A stretch of 53,362 bases of DNA, from contig NZ_JAUYNT010000012.1 of the NCBI RefSeq assembly GCF_030698175.1, forward strand, positions 1 to 53,362, written 5' to 3'. Every line of letters begins with the position of its first letter. Positions within the stretch are counted from its first letter, which is position 1. Below, piece by piece: positions 15,796-25,337 of the stretch. The position numbers and the translations under genes were made by a program. The DNA comes from Pseudomonas sp. (GTDB lineage: Bacteria > Pseudomonadota > Gammaproteobacteria > Pseudomonadales > Pseudomonadaceae). The notes under the pieces are model-generated. The model saw only the letters and a list, made by a program, of their open reading frames with translations, was not told the origin of the DNA and did not search any database.

Positions 15796-17733
15796 ATGTA
15801 CGCAACCCTCGACAGAGTTTTTGGCTACCAACAGTTTCGCCCCGGCCAAGAGGCGGCGATCAGCGCGGTGCTGGCCGGTCGTTCGGCGGCGGCGATCTTT
15901 CCCACGGGTTCGGGCAAGTCACTGTGCTATCAATTAGCCGCGCTGCATTTGCCGCACCTGACCCTGGTGGTCTCACCGCTGCTGGCCTTGATGCAGGACC
16001 AGTTGGCGTTTCTCGCCAAGCGTGGCATCAGCGCGGCCAGCATCGACTCGGCCCAGAGCCGCGAGCAAACCAGTGCGGTGATGGCGCGGGCCAAGGCCGG
16101 CGAGCTGAAGGTGCTGATGATTTCGGTGGAGCGGTTGAAGAACGAGCGTTTCCGCCACTTTATCCAGCAGGTGCCGATCTCCCTGCTGGTGGTCGACGAG
16201 GCCCACTGCATCTCCGAATGGGGGCATAACTTTCGCCCGGACTACCTCAAGTTGCCCGACTACCAACGTCAGTTCGGCATCCCCCAGGCGCTGCTGCTGA
16301 CCGCCACCGCAACGCCAGCGGTGATCGCCGACATGCAGGCCAAGTTCGCCATCGCTGCCGCTGATGTGATCACCACAGGTTTCTATCGGCCCAATCTGAA
16401 TCTGCTGGTGGAGCCGGTCAGTGGCCGCGACAAGCAGCGCCGGTTGGTGGAGTGGTTAGCGCTACGCGCCGGCCAGCCGAGCATCGTCTACGTGACCCTG
16501 CAGAAAACCGCCGAGCAGGTGGCCGAGCATTTAAGCCAACGGGGTATTCCCGCCAACGCCTATCACGCCGGCATGCCCCACGAGCGCCGCGAGGCGATTC
16601 AGCAGCAGTTTATGGCCGGTCAGCTCAATTGCATCGTCGCCACCATCGCCTTTGGCATGGGCATCGACAAGAGTGACATCCGCAATGTGGTGCATTTTGA
16701 TCTGCCCAAATCCATCGAGAACTACAGCCAGGAAATTGGCCGCGCCGGTCGCGATGGTCAGCCGTCCGACTGCCTGGTGTTGGCCAATCGCGACAGCCTC
16801 AATGTGCTGGAGAATTTCGTCTACGGCGACACGCCAGAGCTGGACGGCATCCGTTGCGTGCTCGATGAGTTGCAGGCGGCCGGCGCTGGACAGCAATGGG
16901 AGCTGCTGCTCAATGCCCTGTCGGAGCAGAGCAATATCCGCCAGCTACCGCTGAAGACCCTGCTGGTACAGCTGGAGCTGAAGGGCATTATCGCCCCGCG
17001 TTACGCCTATTTTGCCGAGTACAAATTTAAATACCTGCTCGAACCCGAGGCGCTGCTGGCGCATTTCAGCGGTGAACGCCGGCAGTTCGTCGAGGCGCTG
17101 GTGCACAGCTCCAGTCGCGCCCGCACCTGGTGCACGGTGGATTTCGACGCCCTCTATCAAGCCCATCAGGCCGAGCGCAGTCGAGTGGTCAAGGCGCTGG
17201 ATTACTTCCAGGAAAAAGGCTGGATCGAGCTGGAAAGCAAGCAGATGACCGAGGTCTACGCCCTGCTGCAAGCGGACTTCGACCCGGCGGCGCTGAGCCG
17301 TGAGTTGCATGGCTATTTTCAGGGCAAAGAAACCAGTGAAATCGCCCGGATTCACGCCATGCTGGCGCTGTTCGCCAGCGAGCAATGCCTGAGCCAGCGC
17401 CTGGCGGCTTACTTTGGCGATACCCAGGCGCCGCTGCGTTGCGGGCATTGTTCGGTGTGCAGTGGTCGAGTCGCACAGCTGCCAGAGCCACCAGTGTTGC
17501 CGGCCTTGGCCGGGCTAAATCTTGCGCAACTGTGTGGTGAGTTCGATCAGCGCCATCAAACGCTTAAGGGCCAGCCGGCCAGCGCCGAATGCCTGACACG
17601 CTTTCTCTGCGGTATCAGCGTGCCGCTGTTTACCAAGCTCAAAGCGCGCGGTATTCACGGCTTTGCCGTGTTGGAGAACTACCCCTACGCCGCCGTGCGG
17701 CAGTGGGCGCAGCAGTCACTGGCGGGGCAATGA
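15796..17733 (+). CDS. recQ: RecQ-family ATP-dependent DNA helicase
   Basis: The 645-residue protein opens with [14 protein letters not shown], the RecQ motif 0. Walker A is FPTGSGKS (about 36-43), the DEAH box is [20 protein letters not shown], and motif VI region includes [16 protein letters not shown] zinc-binding RQC-type cysteine cluster (EQCLS then CGHCSVC) is near 530-555. No HRDC domain is seen; the final ~90 residues form a short unrecognised tail, so this may be the accessory, not the canonical, RecQ. It unwinds DNA 3' to 5' in repair and recombination by family knowledge. GGAGTG precedes the ATG. Confidence 0.9.
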   Translation: MYATLDRVFGYQQFRPGQEAAISAVLAGRSAAAIFPTGSGKSLCYQLAALHLPHLTLVVSPLLALMQDQLAFLAKRGISAASIDSAQSREQTSAVMARAKAGELKVLMISVERLKNERFRHFIQQVPISLLVVDEAHCISEWGHNFRPDYLKLPDYQRQFGIPQALLLTATATPAVIADMQAKFAIAAADVITTGFYRPNLNLLVEPVSGRDKQRRLVEWLALRAGQPSIVYVTLQKTAEQVAEHLSQRGIPANAYHAGMPHERREAIQQQFMAGQLNCIVATIAFGMGIDKSDIRNVVHFDLPKSIENYSQEIGRAGRDGQPSDCLVLANRDSLNVLENFVYGDTPELDGIRCVLDELQAAGAGQQWELLLNALSEQSNIRQLPLKTLLVQLELKGIIAPRYAYFAEYKFKYLLEPEALLAHFSGERRQFVEALVHSSSRARTWCTVDFDALYQAHQAERSRVVKALDYFQEKGWIELESKQMTEVYALLQADFDPAALSRELHGYFQGKETSEIARIHAMLALFASEQCLSQRLAAYFGDTQAPLRCGHCSVCSGRVAQLPEPPVLPALAGLNLAQLCGEFDQRHQTLKGQPASAECLTRFLCGISVPLFTKLKARGIHGFAVLENYPYAAVRQWAQQSLAGQ

Positions 17734-17865
17734 CTTTATCGGCTGCCTCCCTGTAGGAGCGGATTTATCCGCGATTGGTCGGTGCAGGCAGCGCAGGTAT
17801 CAAGGCTGATTCCCTCTCGGGAAGGGTTCCTCGCAACGCATAACGGGTGCAGAGCCATAAAAAAA
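17734..17865 (+). repeat. copy 1 of ~130-bp direct repeat (with REP)
   Basis: From the REP GTAGGAGCGGATTTATCCGCGA (17753-17774) through GAGCCATAAAAAA, this copy is almost identical to 18031-18164 about 298 bases downstream. The two short ORFs that span them share an identical first 28 residues only because of this duplication. Confidence 0.85.
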
Positions 17866-17986
17866 TCTATGTCCCAGTTACGTGTTGCAACGCGCAAGTC
17901 CTGCAGTCTCTGGTTTTTGACCCAGATGAATATGGGAAAAAGAATGGTTGTGGCCCTGCAGGATTGTCAGCGTGCTCACGCTTGCT

Positions 17987-18008
17987 TCGCGGATAAATCC
18001 GCTCCTAC
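17987..18008 (-). repeat. REP palindrome, inverted relative to its neighbours
   Basis: TCGCGGATAAATCCGCTCCTAC is the exact reverse complement of the REP at 17753-17774. With 18052-18073 this gives three REPs in alternating orientation, the usual arrangement of Pseudomonas REP clusters. Confidence 0.85.
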
Positions 18009-18030
18009 ACAAGCCCGGCACCGGCAACAA

Positions 18031-18164
18031 TTTCATCGGCTGGCCAACCCTGTAGCAGTGGATTTATCCGCGATTGGTCGGTGCAGGCAGCGCAGGTATC
18101 AAGGCTGATTCCCTCTCGGGAAGGGTTCCTCGCAACGCATAACGGGTGCAGAGCCATAAAAAAA
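18031..18164 (+). repeat. copy 2 of ~130-bp direct repeat (with REP)
   Basis: Near-identical to 17734-17865. Its REP core (18052-18073) reads GTAGCAGTGGATTTATCCGCGA with two changes. The end of the copy runs into the poly-A of the adjoining minus-strand terminator hairpin. Confidence 0.85.
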
Positions 18165-18180
18165 CCGCCCGTAGGCGGTT
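18158..18180 (-). terminator. rho-independent terminator (minus strand)
   Basis: On the minus strand AACCGCC-TACG-GGCGGTT is followed by a run of T residues. The only sequence it could serve is the decayed coding remnant at 18181-18660, which supports a former minus-strand gene there. Confidence 0.75.
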
Positions 18181-18660
18181 GTTTGTGCGTGTCTGCGTGG
18201 TGCAGTTCAGCACTGGTATCAAGGTGTAACTCCGGTTTGCCCGGTTGTACGTCTGCGGGTGGCCATTGCAGGCCGTTGTTATCTGTAATGTTGGTCAGCG
18301 GGTTGCCGGTTACGTTGTCACGCAGTTGCAGTATGAGTTGCTTAAATCCAGCGCTTTCTCACCTTACTCATGCCTAGTGCAGCCAAGTAAGCATTGATCG
18401 GCTCTGCTGGCCTTTAACACTGCATAACTGAATGGCAGACGTACGGCTATTGGTCTGACCTTGTACGCAGCCGACTTGTAGCTGGTTGACTCGATCACTG
18501 GCGCGACCGACGACGTGGCTTGCCTGTTCCGGCTTCACCGGGGGTTCAGGTGCCTGCGCCGCTTGTCCTGCTTTGGATGATCTGCGTCGAGAGCGGCAAG
18601 CTGCTGTTGAATCTGGCTATCTGCATATGCGTCCTCTTCTGTCGTGTTCATGGTTCGATA
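18181..18660 (-). pseudogene. decayed minus-strand coding remnants
   Basis: Upstream of the terminator at 18158-18180 the minus strand has an open stretch without a start codon (about 18355-18181) reading in part QLILQLRDNVTGNPLTNITD, then a fragment ending SKVRKRWI-stop (about 18351) in another frame, and a 38-residue ORF (18651-18535, MNTTEEDAYADSQIQQQLAAL) without a clear ribosome site. These look like pieces of one or more broken genes. I cannot name the family; a phage or mobile-element origin is only a guess. Confidence 0.35.
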
Positions 18661-18742
18661 CTAAAACGAATCTCAGGAGACGGGTTATACGGATTGGCGA
18701 TAGCCGCAGCGGGTTTAGACGCAACCTCTGGGGACAAAGAAA

Positions 18743-18766
18743 AAGCCCGGCGCAGTGGCCGGGCTT
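18743..18766 (-). terminator. rho-independent terminator for the glycine-zipper gene
   Basis: AAGCCCGGC-loop-GCCGGGCTT is a nine-pair stem, followed on the minus strand by TTTCTTT. It lies 22 bases past the stop of the gene at 18788-19261. Confidence 0.85.
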
Positions 18767-18787
18767 GGTCGTTGAGCCACTTGGTGA

Positions 18788-19261
18788 TCAGTCGTTATGG
18801 TGCTTCTTGTGGTGCTTCTTGTTCCAGCCCCGGTGATAGCCATTGTCGTGGCCATCATCGTAGTCGCGATAATGCGAGCCGCCGGAGTGCCGATCATCAT
18901 CGTCGCCACCGCCATAGATGTTGCCGAGGACGCCGCCCGCCGCGCCGCCAACACCGGCGCCGAGCAGGCCGCCGTTGCTGCCGCCAACCTTGTTGCCGAT
19001 GACTTGGCCACCGGCCGCGCCGAGGCCGCCGCCAATGGCCGCCTCGGTGCGGTTGTTTTTGTTCGCGCCGACTGCGCTACCGGCCGCGCCACCGACTCCG
19101 GCGCCGATGGTGGCACCGGTGCTGCCACCAATCTGTTCACCGACTACCGTACCGAGCACGCCACCGAGGGCGCCGCCGACTGCGGTTTCGGTATTGCTAC
19201 CGGCCAATGCCAGGCCTGCGGAAAGGGTAAGAGGGAGAAGAAACACTGCTGCGAACTTCAT
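18788..19261 (-). CDS. glycine-zipper envelope protein with His/Asp-rich tail
   Basis: The 157-residue product has a signal peptide (MKFAAVFLLPLTLSAGLALA) and then about 90 residues of glycine-zipper repeats (GGALGGVLGTVVGEQIGG, GAGVGGAAGSAVGA, GGGLGAAGGQVIGN), a pattern of membrane-inserting small proteins. It ends in a tail rich in His, Asp and Lys (GGGDDDDRHS, KKHHKKHHND) that could bind metal ions. The start at 19261 matches the signal peptide; the ORF runs to 19327 without support. Function is unknown. A strong terminator follows. Confidence 0.8.
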   Translation of the reverse strand: MKFAAVFLLPLTLSAGLALAGSNTETAVGGALGGVLGTVVGEQIGGSTGATIGAGVGGAAGSAVGANKNNRTEAAIGGGLGAAGGQVIGNKVGGSNGGLLGAGVGGAAGGVLGNIYGGGDDDDRHSGGSHYRDYDDGHDNGYHRGWNKKHHKKHHND

Positions 19262-19420
19262 GATATTGCGCTCGTGGGTGGATATGTCAGGCATGCTGAG
19301 CGGCTGTTTGTCAATTAGCAAATCCATTCGTCGGGACTGGGTGCAAGGTCACGGCCTGCGCGGCTACTGGCTAACGGCGGGGGCTGAGCGGGAACTCGGA
19401 GCGGCGATTGTTGTCCAGTT

Positions 19421-20275
19421 TTAGTGGCTCAACCACAGGCTTGTGTCGGTCGGGGCCAGGCCCGCCGGGTTGGGATAATTGAGCGGTATCAGGGTGCGTT
19501 TTTGCAGTTGCGCCTGCTCGGCGATTGCGCCGTAGTGGCGCAAGAATAACGCGCGCAAACTGCCATCGGCTTGGATCTGCGCCAGGCCGTCTTCGAAGCG
19601 TTGTTTGAGCTGCGGATTGCCCCGACTAAAGGTGAAGTACACCGGCAACTCATAGACCAGCGCCAGATGCGGCTCCACGATTAAATCGGGAAACTCCTCG
19701 GCATGGGCATCCAGCTCGCGCCACGCCTCATTCAAGCCACGGTGGTAATAGTCGAAACGGTGCTTGTTAAGCATCGCCAACAGATTAGCCGGGTTGGCCA
19801 TTCCCACCACCGGCAACTGGTTGCGGGCAAACAGGACGAAATCGCTCCATTGGCTACCAAAGCCGCCGGTCAGTTGGCGCAGGTCGGCAAGATTCTTGAC
19901 CTGCGCAAAACGCATCGCGTCGGCCTTATGAATCAGCAGTACCCGGTAGCCGAGCATGCCGGCGTGCAGGTCGTAGGGCAGCATGGCAAAGTCGCGCAAG
20001 CGCTGATCGGTGGGCGGCACGAAGGCCAGGTCAACCAAGCCGTCGCGCAGCATCATCAGGCAGCGCTCCTGGGCGGGGTCGGCTTGGCTGCTGGGGGCGA
20101 TGCTCAACTCACCATAACGCTCGGCGGTGCGGGCCAGAATCAGCTTGGTCAGCTCGAGGCGGTAGGCATATTTGTCCGGCGCATGCTGGCAAAGCTGCAG
20201 CTCGGCGGCGTGAATCGGCAGCCCGGCAACTAGTCCGGTAAACAGCGCCACCTGCAATAATCGAAGACCGCGCAT
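19421..20275 (-). CDS. periplasmic substrate-binding protein (family 3-like)
   Basis: The 284-residue product has a signal peptide (cleavage near LPIHAAEL, residue 24) and the two-lobe layout of amino-acid-type solute-binding proteins: ligand-binding residues expected around DLAFVPPT (about 82) and a hinge followed by FTFSRGNPQLKQRFEDGLAQIQADGSL near 215-245, the typical C-terminal block. No permease or ATPase genes are adjacent, so it may be an orphan binding protein or a sensor partner. The ligand is unknown. Confidence 0.8.
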   Translation of the reverse strand: MRGLRLLQVALFTGLVAGLPIHAAELQLCQHAPDKYAYRLELTKLILARTAERYGELSIAPSSQADPAQERCLMMLRDGLVDLAFVPPTDQRLRDFAMLPYDLHAGMLGYRVLLIHKADAMRFAQVKNLADLRQLTGGFGSQWSDFVLFARNQLPVVGMANPANLLAMLNKHRFDYYHRGLNEAWRELDAHAEEFPDLIVEPHLALVYELPVYFTFSRGNPQLKQRFEDGLAQIQADGSLRALFLRHYGAIAEQAQLQKRTLIPLNYPNPAGLAPTDTSLWLSH

Positions 20276-20356
20276 GCCATTGAACTCTACCCGTAGAGCC
20301 GCGAAGTATAGCGGTGTGCTTGCTGCGCCGTCATTGCGTGGCGTCAGTGCGCCGGG

Positions 20357-22666
20357 CTAAACAATCCGCGCGCTGGTCTGGCTGGCACGCAGGCGGATGG
20401 CGACAAATTTTGCGGTCGGCGTATGGCTGCCGACGCCAACGCTGTCGAGCGGCACCAGTGGATTGGTCTCCGGGTAATAGGCGGCCGCTTGGCCTTGGGG
20501 TGTATCGAAGGCCAGCAGGGTGAAATTATTCACTCGGCGCTCATGGCCATCGTCCCACAGCGAGAAAATATCGACCTTTTGCCCCGCTACAAAGCCCAGG
20601 CGACGAATGTCCTCGGCACTCACCAAAATCACGTCGCGCTGGCCCTTAACCCCACGGTAGCGGTCATCGAGGCCGTAGATGGTGGTGTTGTACTGGTCGT
20701 GGGAGCGCAGGGTTTGCAGGATCAGATCGGGTTGCGCGCCGCTCTGCTGTACCTTGGCGTGCAGCAGGCTGACGGGCAGTGGGTTGCCGATCAGGTTGGC
20801 GCGGCCATTGGCGGTTTGCCAGCGGCGCTCAGCGGCGGCGTTGCCCAGATAGAAACCACCGGGGTGCTTTAAGCGCTGATTGAAGTCGCTGAAACCTGGG
20901 ATGGTGTCGGCGATCAGCTCACGAATACGCTCGTAGTCGGCAATCAACGCGCTCCAGTCGACCGGATGCTTGCCGAGGCAGGCTTGGGCAATGCCGGCGA
21001 CTATCGCTGGTTCCGAACGCATCTGTGGCGACAGTGGTTCGAGCTGACCATGGGAGGCGTGCACCATGCTGAAGGAGTCTTCCACCGTCACCGCTTGCGG
21101 CCCGCCGGCTTGCCGGTCGATATCGGTACGGCCCAGGCAGGGCAAAATCAATGTGTCCCGGCCGCAGGTCAGGTGGCTGCGATTGAGCTTGGTGCTGATC
21201 TGTACGGTCAGCGCGCACTGCTGCAACGCCTGATGGGTGCGCGGGCTGTCTGGGGTGGCCTGGGCGAAGTTGCCGCCCAAGCCGATAAACACCTTGGAGC
21301 GGCCTGCGAGCATGGCGTTGATCGCGTCTACCGTGTTGTGGCCAGGCGCACGAGGCACCTGAAACTTAAAACGCTGCTCGAGCGCATCGAGAAACGCCGC
21401 CGCTGGCCGCTCGTTAATGCCCATGGTGCGATCACCCTGCACATTGCTGTGGCCACGCACCGGGCACAGACCGGCGCCGGGACGGCCGAGGTTGCCGCGC
21501 AGCAACAACAGGTTGGCGATTTCCTGAATGGTCACCACCGAGTGATGATGCTGGGTGATGCCCATGGCCCAGCACATGATCACCCGCTCGGCGTTGCGAT
21601 AGAGCCGCGCCGCCTGCTCGATCTCGGCTTGGCGCAGGCCCGATTGCGCCTCGATATGCGCCCAGTCACTGGCATCCACCGCGGCCAGATAAGCGTCGAT
21701 GCCGCTGCAATGCGCGGCGATAAATGCGTGATCAAACACGCTGCCCGGCGCCTCGCGCTCCCACTGCAACAAGCACTTGGCCATGCCGCGCAGCACCGCC
21801 ATGTCGCCGCCCAGCGCCGGGCGAAAGAACGCGGTATTCAACGGTTCTGAGCCGTTGCTGAGCATCTCCAGGGCATGTTGCGGGTGCTGAAAGCGCTCCA
21901 ATCCGCGTTCTTTTAATGGGTTAAAACACACCACCTGAGCGCCGCGTTGCACCGCCTCACGCAACGGTTCGAGCATCCGTGGATGGTTGGTTCCGGGGTT
22001 TTGGCCGAGTACGAAAATAGCGTCGCTGTGCTCGAAATCGGCGAAGGTCACCGTGCCTTTGCCGACCCCGACGCTCTGGCTCAGGGCCACGCCGCTGGCC
22101 TCGTGGCACATGTTCGAGCAATCGGGAAAGTTGTTGGTGCCGAATGCGCGGACGAACAATTGATAGAGGTAGGCCGCCTCGTTGCTGGCCCGGCCGGAGG
22201 TGTAAAACTCGGCCTGATTGGGGCTGTCGAGCGCCTGCAAATGTTCGGCGATCAGGGCAAAAGCGGCGTCCCAACTGATCGGCAAATAGTGGTCGCTGGT
22301 CGCGTCATAGCGCATGGGTTCGGTCAGCCGGCCCTGGTATTCCAGCCAGTAATCACTTTGCCCACGCAGTTGGCTGACGCTGTAACGGGCGAAGAAGGCG
22401 GCGTCCACCGCCCGCTTGGTGGCTTCCCAATTGACTGCCTTGGCGCCGTTCTCGCAGAACTTGATGCGTCCGTCTTCCGGTGAGTCGCCCCAGGCGCAAC
22501 CGGGGCAGTCGAAGCCGCCGTGCTGGTTGGTCTTCAGTAGGGCGCGCAGGTTCTTGAACGGCTGCTTACTGTCCAGCCAGGCGTGGGCCACGCTGCGCAG
22601 CGCGCCCCAGCCAGCCGCCGCGCCGCGATAGGGTTTATAGCGTGGGTTTAGCGGTTGCAGGCTCAT
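20357..22666 (-). CDS. FdhF/YdeP-type molybdopterin oxidoreductase
   Basis: The 769-residue protein matches the YdeP-like subfamily of formate-dehydrogenase-related oxidoreductases: GGFDCPGCAWGD near the N-terminus, YTSGRASNEAAYLYQLFVR, SVGVGKGTVTFADFEHSD, GQNPGTNHPRML and a C-terminal molybdopterin-dinucleotide-binding domain (LQTLRSHDQYNTTIYGLDDRYRG, split here as LQTLRSHDQYNTTIYG then LDDRYRG). No signal peptide, so cytoplasmic. The start overlaps the fdhD stop (ATGA). FdhD delivers sulfur to the molybdenum cofactor of such enzymes, which explains the pairing. Physiological substrate is unknown; E. coli YdeP has been linked to acid resistance. Confidence 0.9.
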   Translation of the reverse strand: MSLQPLNPRYKPYRGAAAGWGALRSVAHAWLDSKQPFKNLRALLKTNQHGGFDCPGCAWGDSPEDGRIKFCENGAKAVNWEATKRAVDAAFFARYSVSQLRGQSDYWLEYQGRLTEPMRYDATSDHYLPISWDAAFALIAEHLQALDSPNQAEFYTSGRASNEAAYLYQLFVRAFGTNNFPDCSNMCHEASGVALSQSVGVGKGTVTFADFEHSDAIFVLGQNPGTNHPRMLEPLREAVQRGAQVVCFNPLKERGLERFQHPQHALEMLSNGSEPLNTAFFRPALGGDMAVLRGMAKCLLQWEREAPGSVFDHAFIAAHCSGIDAYLAAVDASDWAHIEAQSGLRQAEIEQAARLYRNAERVIMCWAMGITQHHHSVVTIQEIANLLLLRGNLGRPGAGLCPVRGHSNVQGDRTMGINERPAAAFLDALEQRFKFQVPRAPGHNTVDAINAMLAGRSKVFIGLGGNFAQATPDSPRTHQALQQCALTVQISTKLNRSHLTCGRDTLILPCLGRTDIDRQAGGPQAVTVEDSFSMVHASHGQLEPLSPQMRSEPAIVAGIAQACLGKHPVDWSALIADYERIRELIADTIPGFSDFNQRLKHPGGFYLGNAAAERRWQTANGRANLIGNPLPVSLLHAKVQQSGAQPDLILQTLRSHDQYNTTIYGLDDRYRGVKGQRDVILVSAEDIRRLGFVAGQKVDIFSLWDDGHERRVNNFTLLAFDTPQGQAAAYYPETNPLVPLDSVGVGSHTPTAKFVAIRLRASQTSARIV

Positions 22667-23499
22667 GGCTGGGACTCTTCTGCGCAGATGGCGGATGGCG
22701 CCGGGCTGTAGACCCGTGGCGCGCTGTGCTGGGGTAGGTGGATCAAGTTCAACTGGTGCTGGCGCGCCCAGTCGACCGTTAGCGCGGTGGGCGCCGACAG
22801 GCTGACCAGAGTACTGATGCCGCCGCGCACCGCCTTGTGGATCAGCTCCAGGCTGCAGCGGCTGGTGACCACCACAAAGCCATTGCGGCGTTCGAGCCGC
22901 TGGCGCTGCAGGGCGCCGAGCAATTTATCCAGGGCGTTGTGCCGGCCAATGTCTTCGCGGCACAGGACGATGTCGCCATGGTTGTCGACGAATACCGCCG
23001 CATGCAGGGCGCCACTGTCACGGGCCAGGGACTGCGCGGCGCTGATGCGGGCGCGCAGGTTCTGCAGTTGGGCGGCTGGCGGTAACGCTGTCTTTGGCAA
23101 GACCGGCAGCTGCGGCAAGGCTTGGGCCAGCGACTCGACGCCACACAGGCCGCAGCCACTGTTACCGGCCAGTTGCCGGCGTTGCTGTTTAAGCGCCCAG
23201 AAGGCGCGGGCGCTGATATTCAGCTCAACTTGGCGGGCGCTGCCGGCGCCGCTCAGGCGAATGTCATAGATGTCGTCGATGGAGTTGAGCAGGCCGCTGC
23301 CGAGGCTGAAACCGACGGCGAAGTCTTGCAGATCGCTGGGCGAGACCATCATCACCGCCTGGCTGATGCCGTTGTAGCTGATTGCCAGTGCGCATTCCTG
23401 GGCCAACACCGCCGCAGCCTGTGGGCCGTTGGGTTGAGCGTAGGCATAGACGCTGGGGGTTGGGGCAAGGGGCGCGGAGACAGCAAGCTGGCACGACAT
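22663..23499 (-). CDS. fdhD: formate dehydrogenase accessory sulfurtransferase FdhD
   Basis: The 278-residue protein contains the catalytic FdhD motif CGLCG (in GNSGCGLCGVE, about residue 118), the nucleotide-binding-like stretch VLCREDIGRHNALDKLLG, and TSRCSLELIHKA, all conserved in the family. FdhD transfers sulfur from IscS to the molybdenum cofactor. ATG at 23499 is chosen because GCAGG lies 8 bases upstream; a GTG at 23508 in the same frame is the alternative. It is coupled by ATGA to the oxidoreductase gene. Confidence 0.95.
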   Translation of the reverse strand: MSCQLAVSAPLAPTPSVYAYAQPNGPQAAAVLAQECALAISYNGISQAVMMVSPSDLQDFAVGFSLGSGLLNSIDDIYDIRLSGAGSARQVELNISARAFWALKQQRRQLAGNSGCGLCGVESLAQALPQLPVLPKTALPPAAQLQNLRARISAAQSLARDSGALHAAVFVDNHGDIVLCREDIGRHNALDKLLGALQRQRLERRNGFVVVTSRCSLELIHKAVRGGISTLVSLSAPTALTVDWARQHQLNLIHLPQHSAPRVYSPAPSAICAEESQP

Positions 23500-23590
23500 G
23501 ACAGACACCTGCGGCGAATTGACTCAGTCAGCCTAAGCCTTTCCCCGGCGAGCGTCTAATCGCTAGCGCCGATGCCGTGATCGAGCAGCT

Positions 23591-24499
23591 CTATCGGTCG
23601 GCGCTGAGGCGCAACTCATCCGCCAGCGCCCGTCGCGCCTCCTCGAAACACGCCTCAGCCAGCGCCGAGCGCGGGGCGCTGCGGCGCAGGATCAAGCCCA
23701 ATGGGGCGAGGGTGTGGGCCTCGGCAATCGGCAGCAGACGCAAATGCGGATTGCCGACCTCCAGGCCGCCGTTGAGTGGCATCACCGCGCAACAGAGGCC
23801 GGCGCTCACCGCTTGCAGCAAGTTGTGTACCGAGTCGCTTTCCAGCAGCGGCTGGGCGATCAGGCCACGGCTGCGAAAAGCGTGATCGATTGATTGGCGA
23901 AAATGCATGCCGCTGGACAGCAGCCCCAGTGGCAGCGACCCCAGTTGCTCCCAGTTGAGACTGGTCTGGGTGAAGCTGAAATGCCGCTGGTCATACAGCA
24001 GACCCATGCGCGTGTCGGCCAGCTCCAAGCTGTCGAACTGCTCACGGGCCAGGCGGTCGAGATAAGACAGGCCAAGGTCGAGTTGATTGCGCGTCAGGCC
24101 TTCGAGAATCTGTTCGCTGCTCAGGGCAAACAGCTGAAAACGCAGGTTCGGGTGCTGGCGGCGAAACAGACTGAGCAAGCGCATCGGCTCGAAGCCGCCG
24201 AGCGGCACTAGCCCTAAGCGCAAGGTGCCGACCAGCTGCCCGCGACAGGCCGAGGCCTCGGCGTACAGGCCATCATGGGCCGCCATCAGGCTGCGCGCCC
24301 AGGCCAGAATCCGCTCACCCTCGGCGGTAAACCCCTCGAAACGCTGACCGCGGCGCACCAGCGGCAAACCCAGCTCCTCTTCCAAATTGCGCAGGCGCAT
24401 CGACAGGGTTGGTTGGGTGATATGACAGCGCGTGGCGGCCTGGCCGAAGTGGCGGGTCTCGTCCAGGGCGATGAGAAATTTAAGCTGTTTGATATCCAT
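23591..24499 (-). CDS. LysR-family transcriptional regulator
   Basis: The 302-residue protein has an N-terminal winged helix-turn-helix (about 1-60: QLKFLIALDETRHFGQAATRCHITQPTLSMRL split as QLKFLIALDETRHFGQAA and TRCHITQPTLSMRL) and a LysR substrate-binding domain (about 90-295). It lies upstream of fdhD in the same orientation with a 91-base gap, so it probably regulates the fdhD-oxidoreductase pair. The inducer is unknown. A GGGAAG site precedes the ATG. Confidence 0.92.
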   Translation of the reverse strand: MDIKQLKFLIALDETRHFGQAATRCHITQPTLSMRLRNLEEELGLPLVRRGQRFEGFTAEGERILAWARSLMAAHDGLYAEASACRGQLVGTLRLGLVPLGGFEPMRLLSLFRRQHPNLRFQLFALSSEQILEGLTRNQLDLGLSYLDRLAREQFDSLELADTRMGLLYDQRHFSFTQTSLNWEQLGSLPLGLLSSGMHFRQSIDHAFRSRGLIAQPLLESDSVHNLLQAVSAGLCCAVMPLNGGLEVGNPHLRLLPIAEAHTLAPLGLILRRSAPRSALAEACFEEARRALADELRLSADR

Positions 24500-24572
24500 G
24501 GCCGCAGCTTCCCGTTTCAGCGCTCAGGCTGCAAGCCTTGGGTCGTTGGGTGTCGTTATCGAACTGGGTGTC

Positions 24573-25229
24573 TCATGGCAACAACTCGCGGTAATCCTCC
24601 ACTGCGGCAAATTCTTCGCTGTCCTTGGGCGGCTTCTGGCTGTCTGGTTGGCGCACCGCCAATAACTGGGCGATGCCGAACTGGCGGGCGCTGCGCAGGA
24701 TCGGCAGGCTGTCGTCGATAAACAAACTGCGCGCCGGGTCGAAGCCAAAGTCGGCCTGCAGGGCGTGCCAGAACTGCTGGTCTTCCTTGGGGAAGCCATA
24801 GTCATGGGAGCTGATCAACCGGTCGAAGTAGGGCGCTAGTTCGATCCGCTCAAGTTTCAGCGACAGCGAGTCGCGATGGGCGTTGGTGATCAGCACCACC
24901 CGCTTGCCGGCGGCGCGCAGGGCGGCCAGAAAGGTATCGGCGTCCGGGCGCAGGGCGATCAGATGCGCCACTTCGCGCTTGAGTTCGCGCACCGAGAGCT
25001 TCAGCTCGCGGCTCCAGAAGTCGGTGCAGTACCACTGCAGCTGACCGGCATGGGCATGAAACAGCGGCAGCAATTCGTCCTCGGCTTGCTGGCGGCTGAT
25101 GCCATGCAGCTCGGCGTAGCGTTGCGGCAGGTGTTCGAGCCAGAAGTGGTTGTCGAAATGCAGGTCGAGCAGGGTGCCGTCCATGTCGAGCAGCACGGTG
25201 TCGATGTCGGGCCAGGGCAGTTGGATCAT
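24573..25229 (-). CDS. yrfG: HAD-family nucleotidase (YrfG-type)
   Basis: The 218-residue protein shows all HAD motifs: DMDGTLLD (motif I, about residue 14), LITNAH (motif II), and FIDDSLPIL (motif IV). HAD phosphatases use the first aspartate as nucleophile. The opening WPDIDTVLLDMDGTLLDLHF resembles E. coli YrfG, a GMP/IMP nucleotidase, and its position next to nudE matches. The start at 25229 suits the family; the ORF runs to 25271. It diverges from nudE. Confidence 0.88.
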   Translation of the reverse strand: MIQLPWPDIDTVLLDMDGTLLDLHFDNHFWLEHLPQRYAELHGISRQQAEDELLPLFHAHAGQLQWYCTDFWSRELKLSVRELKREVAHLIALRPDADTFLAALRAAGKRVVLITNAHRDSLSLKLERIELAPYFDRLISSHDYGFPKEDQQFWHALQADFGFDPARSLFIDDSLPILRSARQFGIAQLLAVRQPDSQKPPKDSEEFAAVEDYRELLP

Positions 25230-25337
25230 GGTCAACTCTTGGACTGAGGTCGTTAAAGGGGGAGTGGCCATCGCGCTGCTGCAATCTGCGCCGGGGATAA
25301 TCGGCGTAGCCGCGTTATGATAACTGCAGGTTCCATC

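Noticed and set aside
17734..18180. CRISPR array
   Set aside because: Repeats are few, about 130 bases long, unevenly spaced and REP-type; no cas genes anywhere in the window.
17782..18377. Two short plus-strand ORFs with the same first 28 residues
   Set aside because: The shared N-terminus comes from the duplicated REP block; no ribosome sites and no similarity beyond the repeat.
20966..21850. 294-codon plus-strand ORF opposite the molybdopterin oxidoreductase
   Set aside because: Antisense shadow in GC-rich DNA; the minus-strand enzyme is full length and conserved.
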